DNA from: a virus
Length of the DNA: 38,833 nt
Strand: one strand, 5' to 3'
Virus record (IMG/VR): IMGVR_UViG_3300031951_000477
Location: 1-38,833 of that record
Shown: piece after piece, positions 31,420-37,353 of the stretch
Position numbering within the stretch: the first letter of the stretch is position 1
Layout: each line of letters starts with the position of its first letter
The notes under the pieces: generated by a model
The model's input: only the letters and a program-made list of their open reading frames with translations
Told to the model about the DNA's origin: nothing
Databases searched by the model: none
Program-made: the position numbers and the translations under genes

Positions 31420-31569
31420 TCAAATAACATTACAAAGATATAAAAAACAAACCACAATTCCAACTACAATTCCAAAAACAATTGAAATAAAAGTTATCGC
31501 GCTTGCGTAGTCAACTTGGTCTTTGCGTTTACCTTGCCAATCATTTGGATTCCATTCTTTATTTTCCAT
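31420..31569 (-). CDS. Small single-pass membrane protein (49 aa)
   Basis: Starts MENKEWNPNDWQGKRKDQVD, then one transmembrane helix (ITFISIVFGIVVGIVVCFLY) and ends CNVI. It follows the 63-aa membrane gene by five bases. The tRNA promoter (31433-31440) lies inside its 3' end, so coding and promoter functions overlap. Confidence 0.7.
   Translation of the reverse strand: MENKEWNPNDWQGKRKDQVDYASAITFISIVFGIVVGIVVCFLYLCNVI
31433..31463 (-). promoter_or_regulatory. Promoter of the Leu-Ile-Leu-Phe-Thr tRNA unit
   Basis: Minus strand: TTG (31461-31463), 20 bases, TATCTTTG (31433-31440), followed by TAATGTTATTTG. It lies within the 49-aa ORF. Confidence 0.7.
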
Positions 31570-31574
31570 TTTAT

Positions 31575-31766
31575 TTATTTTTTCATTTCCTCCAACATTC
31601 TATCTAACTCTTCACCATATTTTTTTGACTTCTCTAATCGTTCTTCAGATTGTTTAATCAACTCCTGATAGTCAATTGATGGTTTTGACTTAAATAGATT
31701 TATTGTAATTAACACAATTAAACTACCAATCAAACTTCCGATAATCCCATACAATATCAATTCCAT
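31575..31766 (-). CDS. Small membrane-anchored coiled-coil protein (63 aa)
   Basis: Starts MELILYGIIGSLIGSLIVLI at 31766 (a longer reading runs into the tRNA-like element). There is one N-terminal transmembrane helix, then a charged helix (ELIKQSEERLEKSKKYGEEL) with heptad spacing. It resembles spanin or tail-chaperone-sized membrane proteins in layout only; function unknown. Confidence 0.7.
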   Translation of the reverse strand: MELILYGIIGSLIGSLIVLITINLFKSKPSIDYQELIKQSEERLEKSKKYGEELDRMLEEMKK

Positions 31767-31790
31767 ATTTTTACTTTTTGTAGTCAGGAC

Positions 31791-31879
31791 AGGATTCGAA
31801 CCTGCGGTCATTGGAGTATAGGACTATGTTCCACTCCTCAGACTATTCATAGTTAGCGTTTCCTCTCCGCCACCTAACT
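31791..31879 (-). tRNA. tRNA-like element, class II, abnormal anticodon region (possibly Ser-GGA)
   Basis: Acceptor AGTTAGG pairs with CCTGACT; D arm GCG/CGC and T arm GCAGG-TTCGAAT-CCTGT are good. Between D arm and T arm are 50 bases instead of about 35. A stem ACTAT / ATAGT sits at the right place but closes a 21-base loop. Its last seven bases, GTGGAAC, would read GGA if 14 bases were removed. Alternatively it does not decode. Confidence 0.6.
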
Positions 31880-32009
31880 ATATTTTATTGTTCACGTAGA
31901 GCACACAATCTTTTTTTCGTTTACTCTTAAAGACTATATCTTTATCTTCTTTAACTTGCCACCATATTCCTATCCAAGCATGGCATTTCTTTTCTATTGT
32001 ATAATTCAT
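31878..32009 (-). CDS. Small basic protein (43 aa)
   Basis: Starts MNYTIEKKCHAWIGIWWQVK and ends CVLYVNNKI; lysine-rich with two cysteines and three tryptophans. Its TAG stop shares two bases with the 5' end of the tRNA-like element at 31791-31879. It lies between two tRNA-like elements. Confidence 0.55.
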   Translation of the reverse strand: MNYTIEKKCHAWIGIWWQVKEDKDIVFKSKRKKDCVLYVNNKI

Positions 32010-32026
32010 AACTTTTAATTTTTTGT

Positions 32027-32127
32027 AACCGAGGACAGGAATCGAACCTGTACGAAGTTTACACCATTAAGGGACTTACACCCACCTTTCGGCTTTCTTT
32101 AAGCGTCTACCAATTCCGCCACCTGAC
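32027..32127 (-). tRNA. tRNA-like element, Leu-type D arm, abnormal middle
   Basis: The 5' part AGTCAGGTGGCGGAATTGG is Leu-like, with T arm ACAGG-TTCGATT-CCTGT, but the acceptor strands AGTCAGG and CCTCGGT give only five pairs. The middle is 51 bases, with GCC-GAAA-GGT and GGG-TGTAAGT-CCC hairpins inside a TTAA/TTAA stem. No standard anticodon arm. Isotype unresolved. Confidence 0.5.
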
Positions 32128-32343
32128 TATTTCGGGAAGGGAGCGAGTAACTCCCTTTTATTCCCTACTAATTTTATTAGTTTTTTTGAACGTCAAAAAC
32201 TCTTTCCATGTAAAAAAGACCTACTTTTTCTATACCCGAAACTATTAAACGGAGTTGTTATATTATACAAACTACTTAAAGTTATCGGTTTTACATCACG
32301 CCTAAAACCACCGTCTAACAACAGACCACGAAAAAGCGACTCG
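32128..32343 (-). other. Spacer between two tRNA-like elements
   Basis: No supported gene. The longest frame here runs through the neighbouring tRNA-like element. It holds a GGGAG / CTCCC hairpin (about 32137-32153) just 5' of the next element. Confidence 0.4.
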
Positions 32344-32421
32344 TAGTCAGGGAGGGATTCGAACCCACAATGAGCAACCTTTTCACAGGACTCGGTGCCA
32401 TACCTCATTACGCTCCTGACT
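32344..32421 (-). tRNA. tRNA-like element, abnormal body (possibly His-like loop)
   Basis: Perfect 7-bp acceptor AGTCAGG / CCTGACT and T loop TTCGAAT, but the body is not a cloverleaf: AATGAG / CTCATT encloses the region, with a small CCTGTGAAAAGG hairpin. GTG in CTGTGAA could be a His anticodon only with an enlarged loop. A conventional tRNA-His exists at 38382. Confidence 0.5.
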
Positions 32422-32789
32422 CCGTTTCAGTCTCTCCTGAACGTCACCCCTAACCCACAGGTATGAGCCCGTATCGTAGTATAGCTTGGTTGGCTAGATT
32501 TGGAAAAGTCACGGCCACCTCTGTTCCCAAACCATTTGTGTGATTAACGGCTAAATGTGGCTCGACCGATTACTCTCACAAAACCCCACCTTGAGATTAC
32601 AGGTGAGTGGATATTCACAGTTTTCCTATTTCAAAACCCAACGTGTCTTACCACTTAAACGTCAATCCTTACTTGGGGGCGAGGAGGATTTTCCAGCCTT
32701 ATTCCCAACGAGTACCCCGTAACGTGGTAGTACCAAATTCGTTAAGTCTTGAGAGAACTTAAAAACTCGGTGAGTATCTCTTACTCATT
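32422..32789 (-). ncRNA. Structured spacer RNA (~370 nt)
   Basis: No credible ORF on either strand, and composition is more balanced than in coding DNA. On the minus strand short inverted repeats occur, such as GAGTAAGAGATACTC (5' end), CTCACC / GGTGGG, and a GGGTTAGGGGTGAC region near the 3' end. It separates two tRNA-like elements and is probably cleaved from the same precursor. Confidence 0.45.
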
Positions 32790-32876
32790 GACCACTGGTG
32801 GGATTTGAACCCCAAAGACCTTACGTATCGGTCACCCTCCTGTTCGTCCTATCCAATAGTAACTTTCAACAGTGGT
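32790..32876 (-). tRNA. tRNA-like element lacking a normal D arm
   Basis: Perfect acceptor ACCACTG / CAGTGGT and T arm TGGGG-TTCAAAT-CCCAC. The body instead has GTTAC / GTGAC closing a 23-base loop with an inner CTAT-TGG-ATAG hairpin, and GACC / GGTC near the T arm. Only six bases separate acceptor and first helix. No anticodon can be assigned. Confidence 0.5.
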
Positions 32877-32933
32877 TTTTAATCAATAGGGGAATTACAA
32901 CATCCCTTGAACAGGTACTCCTATTGAAGTTTG

Positions 32934-33007
32934 TATCGCGTACGGGATTCGAACCCGTGATTTTCACCTTGAAAGGGTGACGACTTAAACCGCTCGTCTA
33001 ACGCGAC
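32934..33007 (-). tRNA. tRNA-Glu (TTC)
   Basis: Anticodon arm TCACC-CTTTCAA-GGTGA; D arm GAC/GTC with GCGG; acceptor GTCGCGT with ACGCGAT; T arm ACGGG-TTCGAAT-CCCGT. Confidence 0.94.
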
Positions 33008-33388
33008 ATTTAAAAAACCACATTACAAAACCATAAAGGTACAACTCCTGCGGTCGCGTTGTTCATTCAGTAAGATGATAGTGTTGGAGTACCCATCTCG
33101 CTCCAATCTTAACGGCATCTTCTGAGTTTTATCAGTGCACTGGCCGAGGGTGCTGACACTATGTTACCTTACAACTACTCTGTCGACTTTCATTGTAAGA
33201 GTGACCACTATCAATATTTTAAAAATGGTTGGGATTTATATGTGTAAGCATCATTACTCCATTGTTAAATGCTTCGTGAGTATACCCACGCTAGTCGGAG
33301 CAATCTAGTTCAACACATACTACCTAAAGTTTTCCCCCTCGCTTTAGTGTAATAAATCACAACCTTTCAAAGAACTTTTTCTCTTATT
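33008..33388 (-). ncRNA. Structured RNA upstream of tRNA-Glu (~370 nt)
   Basis: No ORF. It follows a strong promoter, an 11-bp leader hairpin (33390-33428) and a boxA-like sequence (33365-33376), then runs into tRNA-Glu. Minus-strand pairings include GTGGGTATACTCAC, a GATAGTGT / ACACTATC pair bracketing 33080-33200, and TTACAAT / GTTGTAA. The layout copies that of the ~880-nt RNA next to tRNA-Met. Confidence 0.55.
33365..33376 (-). promoter_or_regulatory. boxA-like sequence
   Basis: AGTTCTTTGAAA, placed after the leader hairpin as in the 20.2 and 20.4 kb units. Confidence 0.5.
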
Positions 33389-33389
33389 C

Positions 33390-33428
33390 GGGGGACGGAA
33401 CACCATCACTTTAATACTTCCGTCCCCC
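33390..33428 (-). promoter_or_regulatory. Leader hairpin of the tRNA-Glu unit
   Basis: Perfect 11-bp stem GGGGGACGGAA / TTCCGTCCCCC within about 20 bases of the predicted start. There is no following T run, so it is a leader structure rather than a terminator. Confidence 0.65.
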
Positions 33429-33440
33429 TTAACAACATTA

Positions 33441-33469
33441 CAAAGATACAACTTTTTTTTAAACTACAA
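33441..33469 (-). promoter_or_regulatory. Promoter of the tRNA-Glu unit
   Basis: Minus strand: TTG (33467-33469), 18 bases, TATCTTTG (33441-33448). Confidence 0.8.
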
Positions 33470-33582
33470 AAAAACCGTAAGTAAAAAAATTAAAAAAATT
33501 ATTCCCATGTATAGGTATACGATATTTTCTCTGTTTTTAATCAAAAATCTTTTTGTTTTAAAACCTAATCTCATAAGGATTC

Positions 33583-33852
33583 TTATTTCACCTCCACGAT
33601 TTTGTAAGTTCCTTCCATCATACCGTAAGAAGACTCTTCATGAAATATATAAACTTCGGCAGAGTCAGTTTCTTTCATAGACCTTGTAAGATACCAAATC
33701 TGACTTTCTTTCCAAGTTACATTTACCAATTTTTGACCTTTAGGTAAGGTTAATGTACCTTCCCCTCCCCAATTCTTTACTCGCGAATTCTCAGTACAAG
33801 ACGACATTCCAAATAGGGAAACAATTCCCAAGATAAAAAACACTTTTTTCAT
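33583..33852 (-). CDS. Small lipoprotein (89 aa)
   Basis: Starts MKKVFFILGIVSLFGMSSCT, with lipobox MSSC and mature Cys19. The mature part is beta-rich (WGGEGTLTLPKGQKLVNVTW, AEVYIFHEESSYGMMEGTYK) and looks like a compact barrel. No enzyme motif. It lies between tRNA units on the same strand; it would be anchored in the host envelope. Confidence 0.8.
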   Translation of the reverse strand: MKKVFFILGIVSLFGMSSCTENSRVKNWGGEGTLTLPKGQKLVNVTWKESQIWYLTRSMKETDSAEVYIFHEESSYGMMEGTYKIVEVK

Positions 33853-33873
33853 TTTCTTTTAAATTTAAATTAG

Positions 33874-33946
33874 AGCGGGTGGAGGGAGTCGAACCCTCAT
33901 CCTTAGAGTGGAAGTCTAATATAATATGCCGTTATACGACACCCGC
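33874..33946 (-). tRNA. tRNA-Gly (TCC)
   Basis: Anticodon arm TTAGA-CTTCCAC-TCTAA; acceptor GCGGGTG / CACCCGC; T arm GAGGG-TTCGACT-CCCTC. Confidence 0.94.
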
Positions 33947-33952
33947 TTAGAG

Positions 33953-33988
33953 TGTAGTGGGACTGCAGTTCCCTGAGGCTTCTACACA
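33953..33988 (-). repeat. Compound hairpin between ORF and tRNA-Gly
   Basis: GTGTAG / CTACAC encloses a GGGAACTGCAGTCCC inverted repeat. Probably an RNA processing or spacer structure in the tRNA precursor. Confidence 0.5.
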
Positions 33989-34004
33989 AGTTGTTCCTCT
34001 TTAT

Positions 34005-34160
34005 TTAATTACTTTTGTGAGACCCGCTCCTCACTCTGAACTTGTACTTCGTTCTTTTAAGCGTTTTTTTCAAACTCTCAATCAGATTATTATCTTGATT
34101 TACCTTTACAAAATTTCTTTTACCTGATTTGAGAGTTCCTGACAAAACTTCTCTCATCAT
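34005..34160 (-). CDS. Small basic protein (51 aa), tentative
   Basis: Starts MMREVLSGTLKSGKRNFVKV at 34160, just after tRNA-Ala, and ends GSHKSN. It has about 15 Lys/Arg residues, a predicted helix, and no motif. A longer frame runs back through the tRNA and is not real. Could be chance. Confidence 0.45.
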   Translation of the reverse strand: MMREVLSGTLKSGKRNFVKVNQDNNLIESLKKTLKRTKYKFRVRSGSHKSN

Positions 34161-34184
34161 TCTTTGTTTTACTCGTTTATTTGG

Positions 34185-34260
34185 TGGAGATAGTGGGAAT
34201 CGAACCCACCTCACGTTGATTGCAAATCGACATCGCCAAAGCCTTGGTACATGTACCCCC
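34185..34260 (-). tRNA. tRNA-Ala (TGC), unusual D arm
   Basis: Anticodon arm GTCGA-TTTGCAA-TCAAC with one mismatch; T arm GTGGG-TTCGATT-CCCAC; acceptor GGGGGTA / TATCTCC; CCA encoded (34182-34184). The D region holds GGTACATGTACC and CCAAGG/CTTTGG pairings rather than a normal D stem. Confidence 0.75.
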
Positions 34261-34266
34261 ATTTGG

Positions 34267-34340
34267 TAGCGGGTGAGGGATTCGAACCCCCGATTCCTGG
34301 CTTATGAGACCTGGCGGATAGACCACTTCCATAACCCGCG
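34267..34340 (-). tRNA. tRNA-Met (CAT), initiator-like end
   Basis: Loop CTCATAA; D stem GGA/TCC; T arm GGGGG-TTCGAAT-CCCTC. The acceptor starts CGCGGGT against ACCCGCT, leaving base pair 1-72 unpaired (C x T), a mark of initiator tRNAs. CCA encoded (34264-34266). Confidence 0.82.
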
Positions 34341-34346
34341 ATATTG

Positions 34347-34418
34347 CGGTCTATGCGAGAATCGAACTCGCGGCACATCCGTGACAGGGATGTATGTTAG
34401 CCACTACACCAATAGACC
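34347..34418 (-). tRNA. tRNA-Asp (GTC)
   Basis: Anticodon arm CATCC-CTGTCAC-GGATG; acceptor GGTCTAT / ATAGACC; discriminator G. Confidence 0.95.
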
Positions 34419-34438
34419 TTACTTTTCAAACCAATATG

Positions 34439-34480
34439 TCAAAGAACATTACAAAGTTACAAAAAAATTTCAATTCACAA
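34439..34480 (-). promoter_or_regulatory. Promoter and boxA of the Asp-Met-Ala unit
   Basis: Minus strand: TTG (34478-34480), 18 bases, TAACTTTG (34452-34459), then GTTCTTTGAC (34439-34448), a boxA-like sequence, 20 bases before tRNA-Asp. Confidence 0.75.
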
Positions 34481-34689
34481 AACGTATAAAAAGAAAAAAC
34501 CCATCTTTTTTGGAGATGGGTTTCAGTCAGTTTATTTCACGTCATATCATACCATCTCCGTTCTAAAACGTGTATCCGCTTCAGTCCCGCCTAAAAGTAT
34601 GATATTTAAATTTTTCATTTTTTGCGTTGTTTGTTTTTTAATTAAATATATACAACTTTTTAAAAGTGTCAAGTTTTAGGTAAAATATC

Positions 34690-34701
34690 ATATTTATTAA
34701 T
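34690..34701 (+). promoter_or_regulatory. TATTTAT motif (plus strand)
   Basis: ATATTTATTAAT directly before the ATG at 34702, sharing a 17-base identical block with the gene at 29917. Confidence 0.5.
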
Positions 34702-35316
34702 ATGAGGTTGATATTAACAGAATCACAAATATTAATGTTAATGGAGGAGATTGAACCCTCTAAAAGCGCGGTAAACAATATTTGTAAATCCAAACAATTC
34801 TGTAGTGCTCAGGGTAAAATAACATTCGGTCAACTAAAGGCGTTAGTTGATTCTGCAAAAAATGAGCGTTTATGGAAAGGTGTTGGTGAGGGAGGATTTA
34901 AAGCGTTAATTAGATTATTACCTTGGTTTTTACCACAAATTGCAATTGCGGGGTTTATTGGGTCGTCTTTAAGAGCATTCAATAAAATAATCCGACCAAC
35001 TATTGTTGAAACTCAAAACTATAAAACTTGGTGGGGTAAAGTAATTATGAAATCATTTAATTTAGCAGAAGGTGAATTAAATATTGAAGACCCATTATCC
35101 AGAGTTTTTTTTATGACTGATGGTTTGATGACAATGATGGATGACAAATACAAACTTAAGTTCGCCGACTATATTTCAGATTTGGCATCATCAAAATCAG
35201 ATGATGACGAAGTTCCTGAATTTTTTGTCGAAAATGAACTTAGAAATTGGATAAATGACAAATTTCTTTTAGACCCACCTTTACCTCCAAAAATCTACAA
35301 AAAGAAAGACAAATGA
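34702..35316 (+). CDS. Hypothetical protein with LTES-type N-terminus (204 aa)
   Basis: Starts MRLILTESQILMLMEEIEPS, a helical opening common in phage proteins of this host group. A hydrophobic segment at about residues 67-90 (ALIRLLPWFLPQIAIAGFIG) could span or touch a membrane. The C-terminal half is acidic, and the very end is Pro/Lys-rich (DPPLPPKIYKKKDK). It is on the plus strand, unlike the flanking tRNAs. Function unknown. Confidence 0.7.
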   Translation: MRLILTESQILMLMEEIEPSKSAVNNICKSKQFCSAQGKITFGQLKALVDSAKNERLWKGVGEGGFKALIRLLPWFLPQIAIAGFIGSSLRAFNKIIRPTIVETQNYKTWWGKVIMKSFNLAEGELNIEDPLSRVFFMTDGLMTMMDDKYKLKFADYISDLASSKSDDDEVPEFFVENELRNWINDKFLLDPPLPPKIYKKKDK

Positions 35317-35331
35317 TTTGAAAAATTTTTG

Positions 35332-35412
35332 TGGGAGTGGAGGGATTCGAACCCCCAATGTCGTAAGACCACTGATTTACAGTCAGCTAAGCAACCGTTG
35401 CTTAACACTCCC
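35332..35412 (-). tRNA. tRNA-Tyr (GTA)
   Basis: Anticodon arm GCTGA-CTGTAAA-TCAGT; class II variable arm; acceptor GGGAGTG / CACTCCC. Confidence 0.94.
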
Positions 35413-35553
35413 AATTTAGGAAAGAGGAAGATGGTTCAGTGGACATCCTCTTTTACGATTGGCATTACTTCGGTGTGTACCTGCAAACTCCGATGATGCC
35501 GACCGATACACACTCTCGTGTCATAGGTATCACCATTCCCCAATCAACCTATG
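35413..35553 (-). ncRNA. Structured spacer RNA (~140 nt)
   Basis: Three nested or adjacent stems on the minus strand: ATAGGT / ACCTAT, GTGTGTA / TACACAC and AAAGAGGA / TCCTCTTT. It lies between a tRNA-like element and tRNA-Tyr. A 68-residue plus-strand frame here has no support. Confidence 0.5.
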
Positions 35554-35656
35554 TAGTCAGGACAGGACTCGAACCTGTAAGAGACCCATTGTTATCCCTC
35601 ATTTAATGTCTCAACCCCAGGGTGTTGAGGCTCGTCTACCATTTCGACACCTGACT
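35554..35656 (-). tRNA. tRNA-like element, Leu-type, oversized middle (possibly Leu-TAA)
   Basis: 103 nt. Acceptor AGTCAGG / CCTGACT, D arm TCG/CGA with TGGTAGA and T arm ACAGG-TTCGAGT-CCTGT are good. The middle has CTCAAC / GTTGAG and GAGAC / GTCTC pairings. A CCTC / GAGG stem would hold loop ATTAAAT (anticodon TAA) only if about 19 bases were removed. The 5' end overlaps the 3' end of the ORF at 35636. Confidence 0.55.
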
Positions 35657-35935
35657 ATATTTTAAAACAACCTCATCAAAAAATTTTAACAACTCCCCAT
35701 CAGACATATCACCCATCCAATATGACCCAGGAATTCTTGGGACGTTGTAACCTTCTGAATATACAGAAATCCCATTTACTTCTCCTCTCATAAATCCAAC
35801 ACAATCATGCGGACCTTCCTCAACTTCAATATACCCGTTTGGAAATAAAATTCCCCATCCTGTTGAACCATCAAGGTGTAGTTCATATTTTCCAATATTG
35901 GATGACTTGTACAATAATTCGCTCTTAAAAGACAT
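35636..35935 (-). CDS. Hypothetical protein (99 aa)
   Basis: Starts MSFKSELLYKSSNIGKYELH; beta-rich first half with WGILFPNGYIEVEEGPHDCV, helical end SDGELLKFFDEVVLKYSQ. The last seven codons overlap the tRNA-like element at 35554-35656. No family recognised. Confidence 0.65.
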   Translation of the reverse strand: MSFKSELLYKSSNIGKYELHLDGSTGWGILFPNGYIEVEEGPHDCVGFMRGEVNGISVYSEGYNVPRIPGSYWMGDMSDGELLKFFDEVVLKYSQVSKW

Positions 35936-35956
35936 ATTCTATTGTTTTATTAATTT

Positions 35957-36403
35957 TTAATTCTGTACAAACGCCTTGTCCGCCCAAGTTTTTGCTCCCA
36001 TTCTACCCCAAAGTTCCATGTCACACATGTCAGGGAAAGACTCTCTCATTGTCCCAACAGTCAACACATCCAAAAACCCTTTGTCGATTGAATACCATTT
36101 ACCTCCTTTGACAGTGTAAACGTTCATCCATTGACCATACTCATTTTTTGCTTGGATATTAACCAATGAGTTTTTTTGGTATCCACGGATAACACCCGCC
36201 GCAGTTCCTTTAGTGTCGTGGATATTGATGAATCCTGCTTGACATTTATTTGCGATACGGAATTCGTATTCTTTATCTGCGTCTTTAAGGTGGTTTGAAA
36301 CTGAAACTGAAATTCTTTTACCTTTTACGGTAGTGTTGAAGTTTCCGTAAAATACCTCTCCTGCTAATGTTCCTGTGTTTACGTTGATTATTGTAGATGT
36401 CAT
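35957..36403 (-). CDS. Hypothetical protein (148 aa)
   Basis: I start at MTSTIINVNTGTLAGEVFYG (36403), the first ATG after a TATCTTTG promoter; the longer reading crosses the promoter. A beta-rich N-terminal half (TVKGKRISVSVSNHLKD), then a W/M-rich C-terminus. Leader of about 30 bases. No domain recognised. Confidence 0.7.
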   Translation of the reverse strand: MTSTIINVNTGTLAGEVFYGNFNTTVKGKRISVSVSNHLKDADKEYEFRIANKCQAGFINIHDTKGTAAGVIRGYQKNSLVNIQAKNEYGQWMNVYTVKGGKWYSIDKGFLDVLTVGTMRESFPDMCDMELWGRMGAKTWADKAFVQN

Positions 36404-36432
36404 GGTGTATAGTTTTAAGTTGTTTGTTTGAC

Positions 36433-36440
36433 AAAGATAC
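36433..36440 (-). promoter_or_regulatory. Promoter element TATCTTTG
   Basis: Minus strand TATCTTTG about 30 bases upstream of the ATG at 36403, inside a GTTGTATCTTTG context seen at other promoters here. Confidence 0.65.
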
Positions 36441-36483
36441 AACTTTTTTCCATTCTCACAACATTAACAATGAAAAATATTTG

Positions 36484-36556
36484 CGACTCAGACAGGACTT
36501 GAACCTGTAACGACCATATTAACAGTATGGGGCTCCACCAATTGAGCTACTGAGTC
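36484..36556 (-). tRNA. tRNA-Asn (GTT)
   Basis: Anticodon arm CCATA-CTGTTAA-TATGG; acceptor GACTCAG / CTGAGTC; discriminator G, as expected for Asn. Confidence 0.95.
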
Positions 36557-36562
36557 ATTTTG

Positions 36563-36635
36563 CGCATCCCCAGGGATTCGAACCCTGACCAAGAGATTTG
36601 GAGTCACTTATGCTAATCCGTTACACCAAAGATGC
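36563..36635 (-). tRNA. tRNA-Trp (CCA)
   Basis: Anticodon arm AGTGA-CTCCAAA-TCTCT (one mismatch); acceptor GCATCTT / GGGATGC; T arm CAGGG-TTCGAAT-CCCTG. Confidence 0.9.
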
Positions 36636-36796
36636 AATTAATGAAATAGTGATAATCTTTATCAGGAATCCTGTAGGTTCTTATGTTTCTACTTCACACA
36701 CCATTAGAGAGTTGAGTATTTCTACTTATCCTTAGTGTGTACCCTTGCGACACGTCTCTCCACGCTTGATTACCTACGCTTTTGACTACTTCATTG
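36636..36796 (-). ncRNA. Structured spacer RNA (~160 nt)
   Basis: Minus strand: ACACAC / GTGTGT, CAGGA-A-TCCTG and GATAA / TTATC stems. It contains GTAGAAATACT and GTGTGTGAAGTAGAAAC, close to sequences in the 30601-31161 spacer, suggesting a family. Confidence 0.5.
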
Positions 36797-36870
36797 AGGA
36801 CAGAGAGGGATTTGAACCCCCGAATAATGGATTTGCAGTCCACCCCTTTAAACCACTCAGGCATCTGTCC
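36797..36870 (-). tRNA. tRNA-Cys (GCA)
   Basis: Anticodon arm TGGA-CTGCAAA-TCCA; acceptor GGACAGA / TCTGTCC; discriminator T, a Cys identity base. Confidence 0.94.
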
Positions 36871-37258
36871 GTTTTATCATTCCGATTAAATCATCTACCA
36901 AGATTACACCATCAATCCCTTCGATTAAAATCGGATTTTTCTTTTTCCCGTTTTCAATTAATTTTCCAACTCCCATATAAAACTTACAATTTGGGTTAAG
37001 TTTAGTTTTATACATAATCGCATTATATGCCTTTTGTTTTAATCTGTCACTTCTGAATGTTGTTGTTAAGTCAATAAAGACATCAACACCATTAATTTCA
37101 GTTTTAAAATCAAAATCAATAATTTGTTTTTTACCTAAAGAATTAATAAAGAATGGTTTTTCTTTTTTTAACATTTTCTTTAACCCTGTTAGGTTTTGAA
37201 AGTCGTCTTCTAAGGATTTACCATTAAGACATTTTTCTTTGTTTGCAGTACTGTGCAT
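36857..37258 (-). CDS. Hypothetical protein, possible PD-(D/E)XK-like fold (133 aa)
   Basis: I start at 37258 (MHSTANKEKCLNGKSLEDDF), after tRNA-Lys; the longer frame runs through that tRNA. The core KKQIIDFDFKTEINGVDVFI then DLTTTFRSDRLKQKAYNAIM resembles the strand-acid-strand-acid layout of PD-(D/E)XK nucleases, but the ExK triplet is replaced by DLT, so activity is doubtful. Its last codons overlap the 5' end of tRNA-Cys by 14 bases. Confidence 0.55.
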   Translation of the reverse strand: MHSTANKEKCLNGKSLEDDFQNLTGLKKMLKKEKPFFINSLGKKQIIDFDFKTEINGVDVFIDLTTTFRSDRLKQKAYNAIMYKTKLNPNCKFYMGVGKLIENGKKKNPILIEGIDGVILVDDLIGMIKRTDA

Positions 37259-37273
37259 TGTGTTGTTAATTTG

Positions 37274-37349
37274 TGTCCCCGACAGAATTCGAATCTGTGA
37301 CCCTTCCATTAAAAGTGGAATGCTCTAAAACCAGCTGAGCTACGAAGAC
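37274..37349 (-). tRNA. tRNA-Lys (TTT)
   Basis: Anticodon arm TTCCA-CTTTTAA-TGGAA; D arm AGCTCAGCTGGTTTTAGAGC; acceptor GTCTTCG / CGGGGAC. Confidence 0.94.
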
Positions 37350-37353
37350 AATT

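Noticed and set aside
32193-32408. 71-residue minus-strand frame
   Set aside because: Its first third is the tRNA-like element at 32344-32421 and the rest has no protein character.
34161-34262. N-terminal extension of the 51-aa ORF
   Set aside because: It runs through tRNA-Ala; only the part after the ATG at 34160 is plausible.
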